DNA from: Bryobacterales bacterium
GTDB taxonomy: Bacteria > Acidobacteriota > Terriglobia > Bryobacterales > Bryobacteraceae
Direction of reading: 5' to 3'
Assembly (NCBI GenBank): GCA_020847045.1
Contig: JADLCT010000024.1
Span: 1 to 64,000, forward strand
Length of the DNA: 64,000 nucleotides
Part shown: positions 29,497 through 38,791 of the stretch, piece after piece
Numbering within the stretch: position 1 is the first letter of the stretch
Layout: every line of letters begins with the position of its first letter
The notes under the pieces: model-generated
Seen by the model: only the letters and a program-made list of their open reading frames with translations
What the model was told of the DNA's origin: nothing
The model's database searches: none
Made by a program: the position numbers and the translations under genes

Positions 29497-31182
29497 ATGC
29501 GCTCCCTCCTTTCCCTTATGCTCATTGCGGCCGCTGTTGCACCCGGCCAGCAAATGCAATTCACTCCCGGGTCATCGGCTTATCTCGATGCGCCGCGCTT
29601 TCCGTCGGGCACCTGGCTGCGCCAGCACTTCGACAAGCCGGTCCCGCATGTGGAGCTTCAGCCGCCCATCCGTCTGCCGGACTTTGTCACCGGTAACAAG
29701 CTGGAGCTGTCGCTCCGCAGCTATCTCGAACTGGTTCTCGCCAACAACACCGACATCCAGATCCAGAAGCTCACCGTTGAAACGCAGCGCAACGCCATCA
29801 CACGCGCTTTCTCCGCGTTCGACCCGGTGGCCACCACTTCGTTCCGCTCCACGCGGGCGAAGAACCCCACCAACGACGCCCTGGCGGGCGCGGCCACACT
29901 GAACCAGCTCACGCAGCCCTTCGCGTTGAACTACACGCAGACGCTCGATACGGGCACCAGCTATAACGTTGGCTTCAGCGCGAATAAGAACTCGACCAAC
30001 TCGGCCTTCGCCAACTTCAACCCGTCCATCGCGACGGGCCTGAATATGAACTTCACACAGCCGTTGCTTCGCAACCGCGGCCGTGAGGTGAACCGTCTGC
30101 CCATCGTCATCGCCAAAACCCGCCTGCGCTCGGCGCAGTTCAACTTGAGCGATCAGGTGATGCGCCTGCTGCAATCGGCGGAGCTCGCCTACTGGGCCGT
30201 GATTGAGGCGCGCGAATCGCTGAAGGTGCAGGAACAGGCTCTGCAACTGTACGATACTCTGCTCAAGCGTTCCCAGCGTGAACTCGACCTGGGCGCCATC
30301 TCGCCGCTTGAAATCTACCAGCCCCAGCAGCAGTACGCCAGCCAGGAGGTGTTCGTCACGCAGGCCCGGTACCGCCTGGCCCAGGCCGAAGACGGCCTTC
30401 GCCGCCAGATGGGCGCCGATCTCGATTCGCAGTTCCGCGCCATGCCCATCAATCTCACTGAAACGGTGCTGCCGCCCGCCGACGAGCGCCCGATCGACAA
30501 AGAGCAGTCCGTTCAACTGGCCATTCAGAAGCGCCCCGATCTGCGGGCGACGATGACCAGTATCGAAGTGGATGACCTGGCCTTGAAGCAGGCGAAGAAC
30601 TCCCTTCTCCCCGATCTCTCTCTCACGGGAACCTACACAAGCTCGGGCCGCGGCGGTCCGTTTTACCAGCGGGAAAACGTGTTCCAGGGCGACGGTACGT
30701 CGAGCACCATCGTCAGCGTCATCCCCGGCGGTTTTGGCGACGCCTTGAACCAGACCTTCAACTTCAACTATCCGACATACGGCTTCGGACTGACTCTGCG
30801 CCTTCCCATTCGTGACCGCCGCGCCCAGGCCGACTTCGCCGACGCAGTGGTGAGTAAGCGCCTCGATACGTTGCGCGCCCGCATGACCGAGCAGAACATC
30901 CGGCTTGACGTGCTGAACGCCGTGAACCAGGTGGAGAACAGCCGCGCTAGCGTGAAACTGGCTCAGGTCCGTCTGGACTTCTCCCAGAAGCGCGTTGAAG
31001 CCGAGCAGAAACGCTACGACCTTGGCGTCACCACCATCTTCTTCGTCATCCAGGCGCAAAACGATCTGGTGAGCGCGCAAGCCGACCTGGTGCAGCAAAG
31101 TGTACAGTACCGCCGCAACCTTCTGAACCTCGAGCGCGTCACGGGACAGTTGCTGGAGACACGCGGCGTCGTCATCGACTAG
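29497..31182 (+). CDS. TolC-family outer membrane efflux protein
   Basis: Two-repeat OEP layout (LRSYLELVLANNTDIQIQKL..., LVSAQADLVQQSVQYRRNLLNLERVTGQLLE), N-terminal signal peptide. Confidence 0.92.
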   Translation: MRSLLSLMLIAAAVAPGQQMQFTPGSSAYLDAPRFPSGTWLRQHFDKPVPHVELQPPIRLPDFVTGNKLELSLRSYLELVLANNTDIQIQKLTVETQRNAITRAFSAFDPVATTSFRSTRAKNPTNDALAGAATLNQLTQPFALNYTQTLDTGTSYNVGFSANKNSTNSAFANFNPSIATGLNMNFTQPLLRNRGREVNRLPIVIAKTRLRSAQFNLSDQVMRLLQSAELAYWAVIEARESLKVQEQALQLYDTLLKRSQRELDLGAISPLEIYQPQQQYASQEVFVTQARYRLAQAEDGLRRQMGADLDSQFRAMPINLTETVLPPADERPIDKEQSVQLAIQKRPDLRATMTSIEVDDLALKQAKNSLLPDLSLTGTYTSSGRGGPFYQRENVFQGDGTSSTIVSVIPGGFGDALNQTFNFNYPTYGFGLTLRLPIRDRRAQADFADAVVSKRLDTLRARMTEQNIRLDVLNAVNQVENSRASVKLAQVRLDFSQKRVEAEQKRYDLGVTTIFFVIQAQNDLVSAQADLVQQSVQYRRNLLNLERVTGQLLETRGVVID

Positions 31183-31211
31183 CCCCGCACCGCAGGCTAC
31201 ACTGAACTCAG

Positions 31212-31244
31212 GCACGCGGCCCTCGCGGTCGCGTGCTTTTTTTT
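31212..31244 (+). terminator. Intrinsic terminator between tolC-like gene and mutL
   Basis: GCACGCGGCC-CTCGC-GGTCGCGTGC (10 pairs, one G.U) followed by eight T (31237-31244). Confidence 0.9.
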
Positions 31245-31246
31245 GC

Positions 31247-33208
31247 ATGGGCCGCATCCGCGTACTCTCCGACATCGTTGCCAACAAGATCGCCGCGGGC
31301 GAGGTGGTGGAACGCCCGGCTTCTGTCGTGAAGGAGCTGCTGGAGAACGCGCTGGACGCCGGATCGCGTCATGTCCGCATCGAGACCGAAGCGGGCGGCC
31401 GCCGCCTGATTCGCATAACCGATGACGGCTGCGGCATGTGGCGCGACGACGCCCTGCTCGCCTTCGAGCGGCACGCGACGTCAAAGCTGAGCGACGTCAA
31501 GGATCTGCTCTCCATCGCCACCTTGGGCTTCCGGGGAGAGGCGCTGCCCTCTATCGCCTCGGTGTCACGGCTGACGCTGGAAACCCGCGCCAAGGAGGAA
31601 ACCACCGGGACGCGCATCGAAATCACCGGTGGCAAGCTGCAAAACTGCACCGAAGCGGCGCTCACCAAAGGCAGCGTGATCACCGTGCGCGACCTCTTCT
31701 TCAACGTTCCTGCGCGCAAGAAGTTTCTCCGCTCCGATCAAACCGAGCTGGCCCACATCGCCTCCCTCGTCACGCATTACGCGCTCGCCTATCCGGGCAT
31801 AGGCTTCGAACTCTTCCATGAGAACCGGGAGCTGATTGCCGCCGCGCCCGTGGACGGCCTGCGGGATCGTGTCTTTCAGATCTTCGGCGCGCAGATTCTG
31901 GATGATCTCATCGATCTCGGTGAACGGTCGCGGGAAGTGCCTGTGGATGGCGGTGAAGAACAGCTCCACCACTTCACCTTGCGCGGATTCATCTCACCGC
32001 CGCAGATCCAGAAGTCGAATCGGAACTCGATCTACCTGTTCGTGAATGGACGCCTGATCAAGGAACGTCTCCTCCTGCACGCCCTGCACGCCGCGTATCA
32101 GAATCTGATGCCGCCCAGCGCATTCCCCTTCGCGCTGCTCTTCCTGGAGTGCAGCTATGAAGAGGTGGATGTGAACGTGCACCCGTCAAAGACAGAAGTG
32201 CGCTTCCGGCGCGGCAGCTTTGTCCACGATTTCGTCAGGGACGCTATTCGCGACGCCCTGCTCGATGGCAGGCCCGTTCCCAGCGCTCCCACCGGCTCGT
32301 TCGCATCGCCTGGACAATCCGGTGCGCGGTTGCCGTATTCAGAGTTTTCCCAGCAACTGGAAAACGCGCCGTTGCCGGCTCTGAGCGATCCGCCGCGCAT
32401 GGCGCCCGTGGCGCCAGAAGTGAGTGAAGACACCGGCCAATTGCCGCACTTCCACCTGCGCCAGCCGCAGCCCGCCTTCTCCCAGCGGCTGGAGTTCGGC
32501 GATGCTCCTCCCCTGGCCATTGATGCGCACGTTCCGGCCGCCGCCTCGGGCAAGTTGCGGCGCGTCCCCGACACGCACGGCCCGCTGCCGCCGGGTTTGG
32601 CGGCGGACCCGCAAGCTTCGCTCGACATCCTGCGGGACCTTCAGCCGCTGGGCCAGCTTCACGACAGTTTCATCATCGCCACCGGTCCCGACGGCCTCTG
32701 GGTGATCGATCAGCACGTGGCGCACGAGCGCATCCTGTTCGAACAGGTGCTGCGGCAGATGGCATCCGGCGAGGTGGAGCGGCAGCAGCTTCTCATTCCT
32801 CTGGTGCTCGAACTGACTCCGTCCCAATCCGTGGAACTGGACCGGATCCGTCGTGAGCTGGATCAACCGGGCTTCGAAGTGGAGCAATATGGACCGCGCG
32901 CGATCGCCATCAAATCGGCGCCTGCCGCCTTGGGGGCGGCGGAGGTGGAGCAGGTGGTGTTTGAAATTCTCGAGATCTCGGAAAAGGAGCTGCGGCAGTC
33001 CAGCTACGAGGATTTGCGGAAGGAGATGGCCGCTTCCATCGCCTGCCGCGCGGCGATCAAGATCAATACGCCACTGGACAAGCAGCGGATGGAATGGATG
33101 CTGCGCACGCTGGCGGCCTGCGAGTTTCCCATGAGCTGTCCGCATGGACGGCCCATCGCGTTACGCTACCCGACCCGCGAGATTCTGAAAAATTTCCACC
33201 GGATCTAA
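31247..33208 (+). CDS. mutL: DNA mismatch repair protein MutL
   Basis: MGRIRVLSDIVANKIAAGEVVERPASVVKELLENALDAGS, DDGCGM, GFRGEALPSIASVS. Confidence 0.97.
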   Translation: MGRIRVLSDIVANKIAAGEVVERPASVVKELLENALDAGSRHVRIETEAGGRRLIRITDDGCGMWRDDALLAFERHATSKLSDVKDLLSIATLGFRGEALPSIASVSRLTLETRAKEETTGTRIEITGGKLQNCTEAALTKGSVITVRDLFFNVPARKKFLRSDQTELAHIASLVTHYALAYPGIGFELFHENRELIAAAPVDGLRDRVFQIFGAQILDDLIDLGERSREVPVDGGEEQLHHFTLRGFISPPQIQKSNRNSIYLFVNGRLIKERLLLHALHAAYQNLMPPSAFPFALLFLECSYEEVDVNVHPSKTEVRFRRGSFVHDFVRDAIRDALLDGRPVPSAPTGSFASPGQSGARLPYSEFSQQLENAPLPALSDPPRMAPVAPEVSEDTGQLPHFHLRQPQPAFSQRLEFGDAPPLAIDAHVPAAASGKLRRVPDTHGPLPPGLAADPQASLDILRDLQPLGQLHDSFIIATGPDGLWVIDQHVAHERILFEQVLRQMASGEVERQQLLIPLVLELTPSQSVELDRIRRELDQPGFEVEQYGPRAIAIKSAPAALGAAEVEQVVFEILEISEKELRQSSYEDLRKEMAASIACRAAIKINTPLDKQRMEWMLRTLAACEFPMSCPHGRPIALRYPTREILKNFHRI

Positions 33209-33215
33209 GACGTCG

Positions 33216-34985
33216 CTATTCCCACTCGATGGTGCCGGGCGGCTTGTGCGTCAGGTCGTAGAAGACGGCGCAGATGCCGGGAACAGCAAGCAACTCCGCA
33301 GTCATTTCGCGCAGCAAAGGCTCGTCCATGACCACCACTTGCGCCGTCATGCCGTCCATGGAATCGATGGGGCGCAGCACCACGCTATCCGGACGGCCAG
33401 GCACGCCCAACGGGGCCACCACCACGGGGAACTGCCACACCTTCTTCTCAAAGCCGCTTTCCAGGCAGATGCGGCGCACGATGGCGTCGGCGCGGCGCAG
33501 GCGTTCGAGCCGTTGCGAGTCGATCCAACAGGGAGTGGTGGCGAGCGAGGCCAGAGGCGCATGTGAGCCCGCGAGACCGACCACGCGGTTCACGTCGGCC
33601 ACGCGGTTCACCGTCTCGGCTGCTTCGCCAACGGCGGCCCGGCTAACGGACTCCAAGGCGAGCGCCGAACGGTAGGTGCGCGAATCGCCCTGCACGCCCA
33701 CGGAGCGTACGGGCAGCAGGACGCCCTCCTCCCGCTTCACCACGGCCTTTGCCTCATCCGAACACAGAAGACGGATGGCCAGACCAGGGCCGGGGAACGG
33801 GTGGCGGTCGAGCATTTCGGCCGGCAATCCCAGCTCCCGGCCGATCGCGCGCACCTCGTCTTTATAGAACGACGTCAGTGGTTCAATGATGCGGTTCTCG
33901 TCGATCAACTTCTGAATGCCGGCCACGCGGTTGTGGTGCGTCTTGATCAGATCGGCCTTGGACGTTCCGCCGCTTTCGATTGTGTCGGGGTAGATGGTGC
34001 CCTGCCCCAGAATCCAGTCGCCGTCCGTGTAGGCGCCGGTGGCGAGCACGCGGTCCTGCACGGCGACGAACATCTCGCCGATGATGTGGCGCTTGCGTTC
34101 GGGATCCACCACGCCTTGCAGGGCCCCCACGAAATCGGATGAAGCATCCACCACGCGGAACGTGTCCCCGGACATCGGCGTGAACACGCCGCGCACGAAA
34201 TCCGTCTCGCCTTCGCGCATCAATCCGGTGTCGACATAGGCGCCGTGCACGCGGTCGGGGCCGAGCGCTCGCAGGCAAAGCGTGTAGGCCACCGAGGAGT
34301 CGACTCCGCCGCTGACAAAGAAAAAGATGTTGCGCCCGCCGGCGACCTCGCGGATCTTGGCTTCCAGCAAACCAAGACGTCCGCGCGGATCCCAATCGCG
34401 GACGCAGCCGGCCACGCCGAAAATGAAGTTCTCCAGAATCCGTTGGCCCTTGGGCGTATGGACCACTTCGGGGTGGAATTGAACGCCGTACAGGCGGCGG
34501 CTGGCATCACCCATGGCCGCAATGGGACAGGTGTCCGTCCGTCCAATTACCGAGAACCCTTCCGGCACGCTCTCCACGCGGTCGCGATGGCTCATCCAGA
34601 CCTGCTCGCGCTCCTCAAGACCCTCGAACAGAGCGTGGCCCGCGGTCAGATTCACGCGCGAGTGGCCGTACTCGCCCTTCTCGCCCTTCTGGACATGGCC
34701 GCCCATCAGCCGGGTCATCAACTGCAATCCATAGCAGATGCCCAGCACGGCCGCGCCGGAGCCGAACACGGCGGCGTCCATGGACGGACTGCCAGCCTCA
34801 TAGACGCTGCTCGGCCCACCGGAAATGATGATGGCTTTGCGCCCGGCCAGTTCCGCCGCGGGAGTATCGGAAGGTTTGACTTCAGCGTAAACGCCGAGTT
34901 CCCGGACGCGCCGTGCGATCAGGTGGCAATACTGGCCGCCGGCGTCGAGAACGGTGACTTGGGGTAGAGGTCTGTCTTCGGTCAT
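33216..34985 (-). CDS. guaA: GMP synthase (glutamine-hydrolysing), long form
   Basis: AVLGICYGLQLM, GVQFHPEVVHT, FFFVSGGVDSSVAYTL, C-terminal KPPGTIEWE. Confidence 0.96.
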   Translation of the reverse strand: MTEDRPLPQVTVLDAGGQYCHLIARRVRELGVYAEVKPSDTPAAELAGRKAIIISGGPSSVYEAGSPSMDAAVFGSGAAVLGICYGLQLMTRLMGGHVQKGEKGEYGHSRVNLTAGHALFEGLEEREQVWMSHRDRVESVPEGFSVIGRTDTCPIAAMGDASRRLYGVQFHPEVVHTPKGQRILENFIFGVAGCVRDWDPRGRLGLLEAKIREVAGGRNIFFFVSGGVDSSVAYTLCLRALGPDRVHGAYVDTGLMREGETDFVRGVFTPMSGDTFRVVDASSDFVGALQGVVDPERKRHIIGEMFVAVQDRVLATGAYTDGDWILGQGTIYPDTIESGGTSKADLIKTHHNRVAGIQKLIDENRIIEPLTSFYKDEVRAIGRELGLPAEMLDRHPFPGPGLAIRLLCSDEAKAVVKREEGVLLPVRSVGVQGDSRTYRSALALESVSRAAVGEAAETVNRVADVNRVVGLAGSHAPLASLATTPCWIDSQRLERLRRADAIVRRICLESGFEKKVWQFPVVVAPLGVPGRPDSVVLRPIDSMDGMTAQVVVMDEPLLREMTAELLAVPGICAVFYDLTHKPPGTIEWE

Positions 34986-36593
34986 CTATTGGCCGCGCCG
35001 CGGAGCGGTCCGCTGCACGATCATCTTCTTGGCGGTCTCCAGCAGGGCCTTGGCCTTTGGCAGGGAGTCCATGGCTTTCAACACCATCGGGTCCGTGCTG
35101 ATGTTCATCCGGCGCGAGTCTTCAATGTTGAAGATGTTGATGAACACCTCGCGGCGGATCTGCTGCTTGATCCAGTCGAGGTTTTCGTTGAACTCAGCCT
35201 CGGTGAAGGGGATGTTCTGCTTCAAGGCGAACTGGCGGAAGTCCTGCACCACGGCGTCGCTGGGCGCCCAGTCCTTGGTGATCAACTTGCGGTCGTGCGT
35301 GGAGAAGTAGTTGGCCGTGAAGTTCAGGAAGACGTAGTTGCGGACGAACAGCGCCTGCAGCTTGTTGCCCTTGGGGATTTCAAAAGTTTCGTCGGGCGTG
35401 ATGCCGCCGCCGCCGTACACCGTGCGGCCGCTGTCCGTGCTCTTCACGTCCTGCTTGTTGTTGTTGCCCGTGCCCTTGCGGTAGTAGTAATCGAAGAACG
35501 AGGTGTTCTGGTAGTCGCGCTGGATCAGGCGCTCGCTAGGCGTGTAGTATTTGGCCGTGGTGAGCGCCAGTCCGGTGTTCTCGCTCAGGGGGTAAACCGT
35601 CTGCACAAGGCCCTTGCCGAACGTGGTTTGTCCAAACACCCAGGCGCGGTCGTGGTCCTGCAGCGCGCCGGAGACGATCTCGCTCGCCGAGGCCGAGTAC
35701 TGATTTACCAGCACGACAATCGGATATTCGGCGCCGGTTCGGCCATGGCGCGCCGTGTAGCGCTTCTCGGCAGAAGCCCGCCCGCGGTGGCTCACGATCA
35801 CTTGTCCCTTTTGCAGGAACCTGTCGGCCACGGCGACGCCTTCGTTCAAGAGTCCGCCGGGGTTGTCGCGCAGGTCGAGAATAAGCCCTTTCACATTGGC
35901 CTCGCCCACGCGCTTGAAGTTCTCTTCCACCTCGCGCGAGGTGTTTTCGTTGAAATGTTCGATGTCCAGATACAGGATGCCCGGCTTCAGCCAGAAGGCG
36001 TCCTGCACGCTCTTGCGCTCAATCTCACCGCGCGTGATGTTGAACGTCAGCGGCTCCTTCACGCCTTCGCGCGACACCTGCACCTGCACCTGCGTGCCCT
36101 TGGGACCCTTCAACAGGTCGGCCACCTCATCGGTGCGCAGGTTCTCGGTGCTCTTGTCGTTGACGAACAGAATCACGTCGCCGGGACGGATACCGGCCTT
36201 GGACGCGGGCGAATCGGGGAAGGGGGCGATGACGACGGTGCGGTTCTTTTGTGGCGCCACCATCATGCCGACGCCGTAATAATGGCCCTTCTGATCCTCG
36301 CGCAGAAGTTGGAAGTCACGCGGGTCGAAGAAGCTCGAGTGGGGATCGAGCGTGCGCAGCATGCCCGGAATTGCGCCTTTATAGATGGCCTTGTCGGCGG
36401 TGACCTTCTCGGCGAAGCTGGTTTCCAGCAGGTCGTACACCTTGCTGAAAGTCTTCATGGACGCTTTAATGTCGTCTTCAGAACCCGCCGCGCTGACGCC
36501 GGTCAGGTTCGGCCCGACCAGCCCGCCCGCCAGCGAGCAGGCGATCACAATCGCGGGTGCAAAGACAAAAGAACGCCAACGGCGTGCGACCAT
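34986..36593 (-). CDS. S41 family C-terminal processing peptidase (CtpA-like, PDZ)
   Basis: PDZ region PASKAGIRPGDVILFVNDKS and VNQYSASASEIVSGALQDHDRAWVFGQTTFGKG; start at MVARRWRS behind GGGAGG. Confidence 0.94.
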   Translation of the reverse strand: MVARRWRSFVFAPAIVIACSLAGGLVGPNLTGVSAAGSEDDIKASMKTFSKVYDLLETSFAEKVTADKAIYKGAIPGMLRTLDPHSSFFDPRDFQLLREDQKGHYYGVGMMVAPQKNRTVVIAPFPDSPASKAGIRPGDVILFVNDKSTENLRTDEVADLLKGPKGTQVQVQVSREGVKEPLTFNITRGEIERKSVQDAFWLKPGILYLDIEHFNENTSREVEENFKRVGEANVKGLILDLRDNPGGLLNEGVAVADRFLQKGQVIVSHRGRASAEKRYTARHGRTGAEYPIVVLVNQYSASASEIVSGALQDHDRAWVFGQTTFGKGLVQTVYPLSENTGLALTTAKYYTPSERLIQRDYQNTSFFDYYYRKGTGNNNKQDVKSTDSGRTVYGGGGITPDETFEIPKGNKLQALFVRNYVFLNFTANYFSTHDRKLITKDWAPSDAVVQDFRQFALKQNIPFTEAEFNENLDWIKQQIRREVFINIFNIEDSRRMNISTDPMVLKAMDSLPKAKALLETAKKMIVQRTAPRRGQ

Positions 36594-36665
36594 GGGTAAA
36601 CCTCCCAGCCTGCCTTCAGTATATATCGGATGCAAGGGCTCATGCCCTGAGGCATGCCCGCCTTA

Positions 36666-37316
36666 TCAAGGATTCAGACGCGCAACCCATTGTGGGCGTT
36701 TTGCCTGAATCACGGACTGGGCCTCGTTCCAGACCGCGGCTGCCACCGTACTTTCGTTGGGCAGGGCGTCAATTCGACGAAAACGATCACCGGCAAGAGA
36801 CCGGAAAACCTTACGGGCGCTCTCCAGGCCCTCCTCCCGCTCAAACTCATTGGGAATCTCGCCGCGATGAGCGGTAATCCGGCGAAGCGCCTCGGACGGT
36901 TCCAGGTCGAGCCAGAGGACGAGGTCGGGCGGCGGGAACAAGGTCTCCATCGTTTTCCGGACAACTGCCGGATCACCGCCGGGGCGTGTGCCCTGATAGG
37001 CAATGGTGGAGTAGAAGTAACGGTCCAGAATGACAATCCGTCCGGCGGCCAGCGCGGGCAGAACCAGCTCCCGGAGGTGCCCGGTGCGGTCGTGAATAAA
37101 GGCTTGCAGCTCCTCGGGGGGCGTCATGCGGCCGGTTGTGGCGCTCTCGCGGATGCGGCGTCCCCAGGGGCCTTCCGTGGGTTCGCGGGAAAGCAGCGGC
37201 GCCTCCCCGGCGGCGCACAAGCGCTGCTCCAGGAGACGGATCTGGGTTGATTTGCCGGTTCCGTCAATGCCCTCGAAGACGAGGAAGACACCGGGCCACT
37301 CGGTGGGGAACTCCAC
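36666..37316 (-). CDS. tmk: Thymidylate kinase
   Basis: VFLVFEGIDGTGKSTQIRLLEQRL, LSREPTEGPWG, ILDRYFYSTIAYQG; GTG start at 37316. Confidence 0.95.
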   Translation of the reverse strand: MEFPTEWPGVFLVFEGIDGTGKSTQIRLLEQRLCAAGEAPLLSREPTEGPWGRRIRESATTGRMTPPEELQAFIHDRTGHLRELVLPALAAGRIVILDRYFYSTIAYQGTRPGGDPAVVRKTMETLFPPPDLVLWLDLEPSEALRRITAHRGEIPNEFEREEGLESARKVFRSLAGDRFRRIDALPNESTVAAAVWNEAQSVIQAKRPQWVARLNP

Positions 37317-37323
37317 CAGCGCC

Positions 37324-37776
37324 CTACTGGAGACGGGTGGTCTGATGGGCCACCAACTGCATGGACCCGTCGGGTTGCACGGCCCAGACATGCAGCATTT
37401 TCAGTTTGTTGTCGAACGGGACGCCTTTGGTTGCGCCCGTCATGCGCACGGTAGCCGACACCACCTGGGCGCGGCCGAGGTTGAAGGTTTTCACGTCGCT
37501 GTACTCGATGTTGGCGTACTTCTGGTCTCCGCTTTTCAGCTTCGCCAGGTACTGCGCCTTGGTCTCGACGATACCGGTGGAGTGGGTGTAGACGAGCTGC
37601 TCGGACAGCAGCTTGTCGAGCGCCGCGAAATCGTTGGCGCGCACCGCGGCCACCCAGATATCCTCTTGAGCCTTCGCGGCGGCGTTGGCCAAACGGCCCG
37701 CCTTCTTCTGTCCCTGCGCCCACACGGGGCTCGCCAGCAGGCCCGCGGCCATGGCGAGAATGACAAGTTTTTTCAT
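37324..37776 (-). CDS. NTF2-like (DUF4440/SnoaL-type) secreted protein
   Basis: Signal peptide then EDIWVAAVRANDFAALDKLLSEQLVYTHSTGIVETKAQYLAKLKSG. Confidence 0.75.
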   Translation of the reverse strand: MKKLVILAMAAGLLASPVWAQGQKKAGRLANAAAKAQEDIWVAAVRANDFAALDKLLSEQLVYTHSTGIVETKAQYLAKLKSGDQKYANIEYSDVKTFNLGRAQVVSATVRMTGATKGVPFDNKLKMLHVWAVQPDGSMQLVAHQTTRLQ

Positions 37777-37818
37777 GATGCCGCCAGTGTAACTCTGAAT
37801 CCTGAACTGCGCGCGCCG

Positions 37819-38319
37819 TTACACGGCTGCGCGGGACTTGCGCGCCGGCAGGGCCGTTTCCGTGCGCGCCGGCTTGCGGTGAGTGGCCTGCAAGCGCTTC
37901 ACCTGGTCGCTGACGCAGACAAGAAACATGGGCTGCTTGGCGTTTTTCAGCAGATCGATGACGCGGCGTTCGCTGTCTTCCAGGTAGATCGACTTGCCGT
38001 CAGTGAGCAGGTGCATGTCGGCGCCCGAGAACACGTCCGCCAGACGCTTGCCCATCTCCTTTTGCAGGAAACGGAGCACGCGGCGGATCTTCTGCAGCGA
38101 GAAGCCTTTCCGGCGCAGCTCGGCGATTACCGTAATCTCCACCACCTCGGCGGGCGAATAGATGCGCCGGTGGCCCTCATGCCGGGGGCTGACCACCTTC
38201 TGTTCGTCCCACCACTGGAGCTGGCGCAAGGAGACGTTTGCCAGACGCGCCACGTCGGCGCTGGTCGAGGTCCGGTCCATGGGGGGCGTTTCAGGACGGC
38301 TCTTTTTTGTTTTGAACAT
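37819..38319 (-). CDS. MerR family transcriptional regulator
   Basis: TSADVARLANVSLRQLQWWDEQKVVSPRHEGHRRIYSPAEVVEITVIAELRRKGFSLQKIRRVLR; start at MFKTKKSRPE with AGGTGG upstream. Confidence 0.9.
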   Translation of the reverse strand: MFKTKKSRPETPPMDRTSTSADVARLANVSLRQLQWWDEQKVVSPRHEGHRRIYSPAEVVEITVIAELRRKGFSLQKIRRVLRFLQKEMGKRLADVFSGADMHLLTDGKSIYLEDSERRVIDLLKNAKQPMFLVCVSDQVKRLQATHRKPARTETALPARKSRAAV

Positions 38320-38357
38320 AATCCACCTGTTCCGTGCAGTTTCGGATGCCGAATTCG

Positions 38358-38385
38358 ATTCTACTGGAATGGGGAAGTGTGTCAA
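38358..38385 (-). promoter_or_regulatory. Candidate sigma70 promoter for the MerR-like gene
   Basis: Minus strand TTGACA-N16-TAGAAT, about 40 nt before the start codon. Confidence 0.65.
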
Positions 38386-38471
38386 GGACAACCCGAATGA
38401 ATACAATATCTTGCGATTGATCCGTCCAGGGTGCACAACCGTTGGGGTTCCGGTGGAAGACAGGCCCGCCG

Positions 38472-38696
38472 CTATCCTCCGCCGACGAAGTGGACCACTT
38501 CGACCTGGGCCCCCCCGTTTACGGGGGTCTGCTCCCAACGCGCGCGGCCGACGATTTCGAGCGCCAGCTCCACGGCGACCCGGTCCCGCGGGATGCCCAG
38601 ATGATCCAGCAACGAGGCCACCGTGAGGCCGGCGGGCACCTGGCGAGGCTGTCCGTTCAAAACAATTTCGATGGAATTCGCGGGAATGGAAGTCAT
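38472..38696 (-). CDS. thiS: Sulfur carrier protein ThiS
   Basis: IEIVLNGQPRQVPAGLTVASLLDHLGIPRDRVAVELALEIVGRARWEQTPVNGGAQVEVVHFVGGG, diglycine-type C-terminus. Confidence 0.88.
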   Translation of the reverse strand: MTSIPANSIEIVLNGQPRQVPAGLTVASLLDHLGIPRDRVAVELALEIVGRARWEQTPVNGGAQVEVVHFVGGG

Positions 38697-38725
38697 AGGT
38701 GAAGCAGCGGGCTCGGCTGTCCCGT

Positions 38726-38755
38726 TTGACACCCGCTTACGCCGATCATTATAGT
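38726..38755 (+). promoter_or_regulatory. Candidate sigma70 promoter for the nuo operon
   Basis: TTGACA-N18-TATAGT, about 37 nt upstream of nuoA ATG. Confidence 0.65.
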
Positions 38756-38791
38756 CAAAGGTTAGCCGCGTTATCTCCGATCGCGTTCATC

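Noticed and set aside
34989-36599. 536-aa plus-strand ORF opposite the S41 peptidase
   Set aside because: Antisense to a clear PDZ-S41 protease; shadow ORF.
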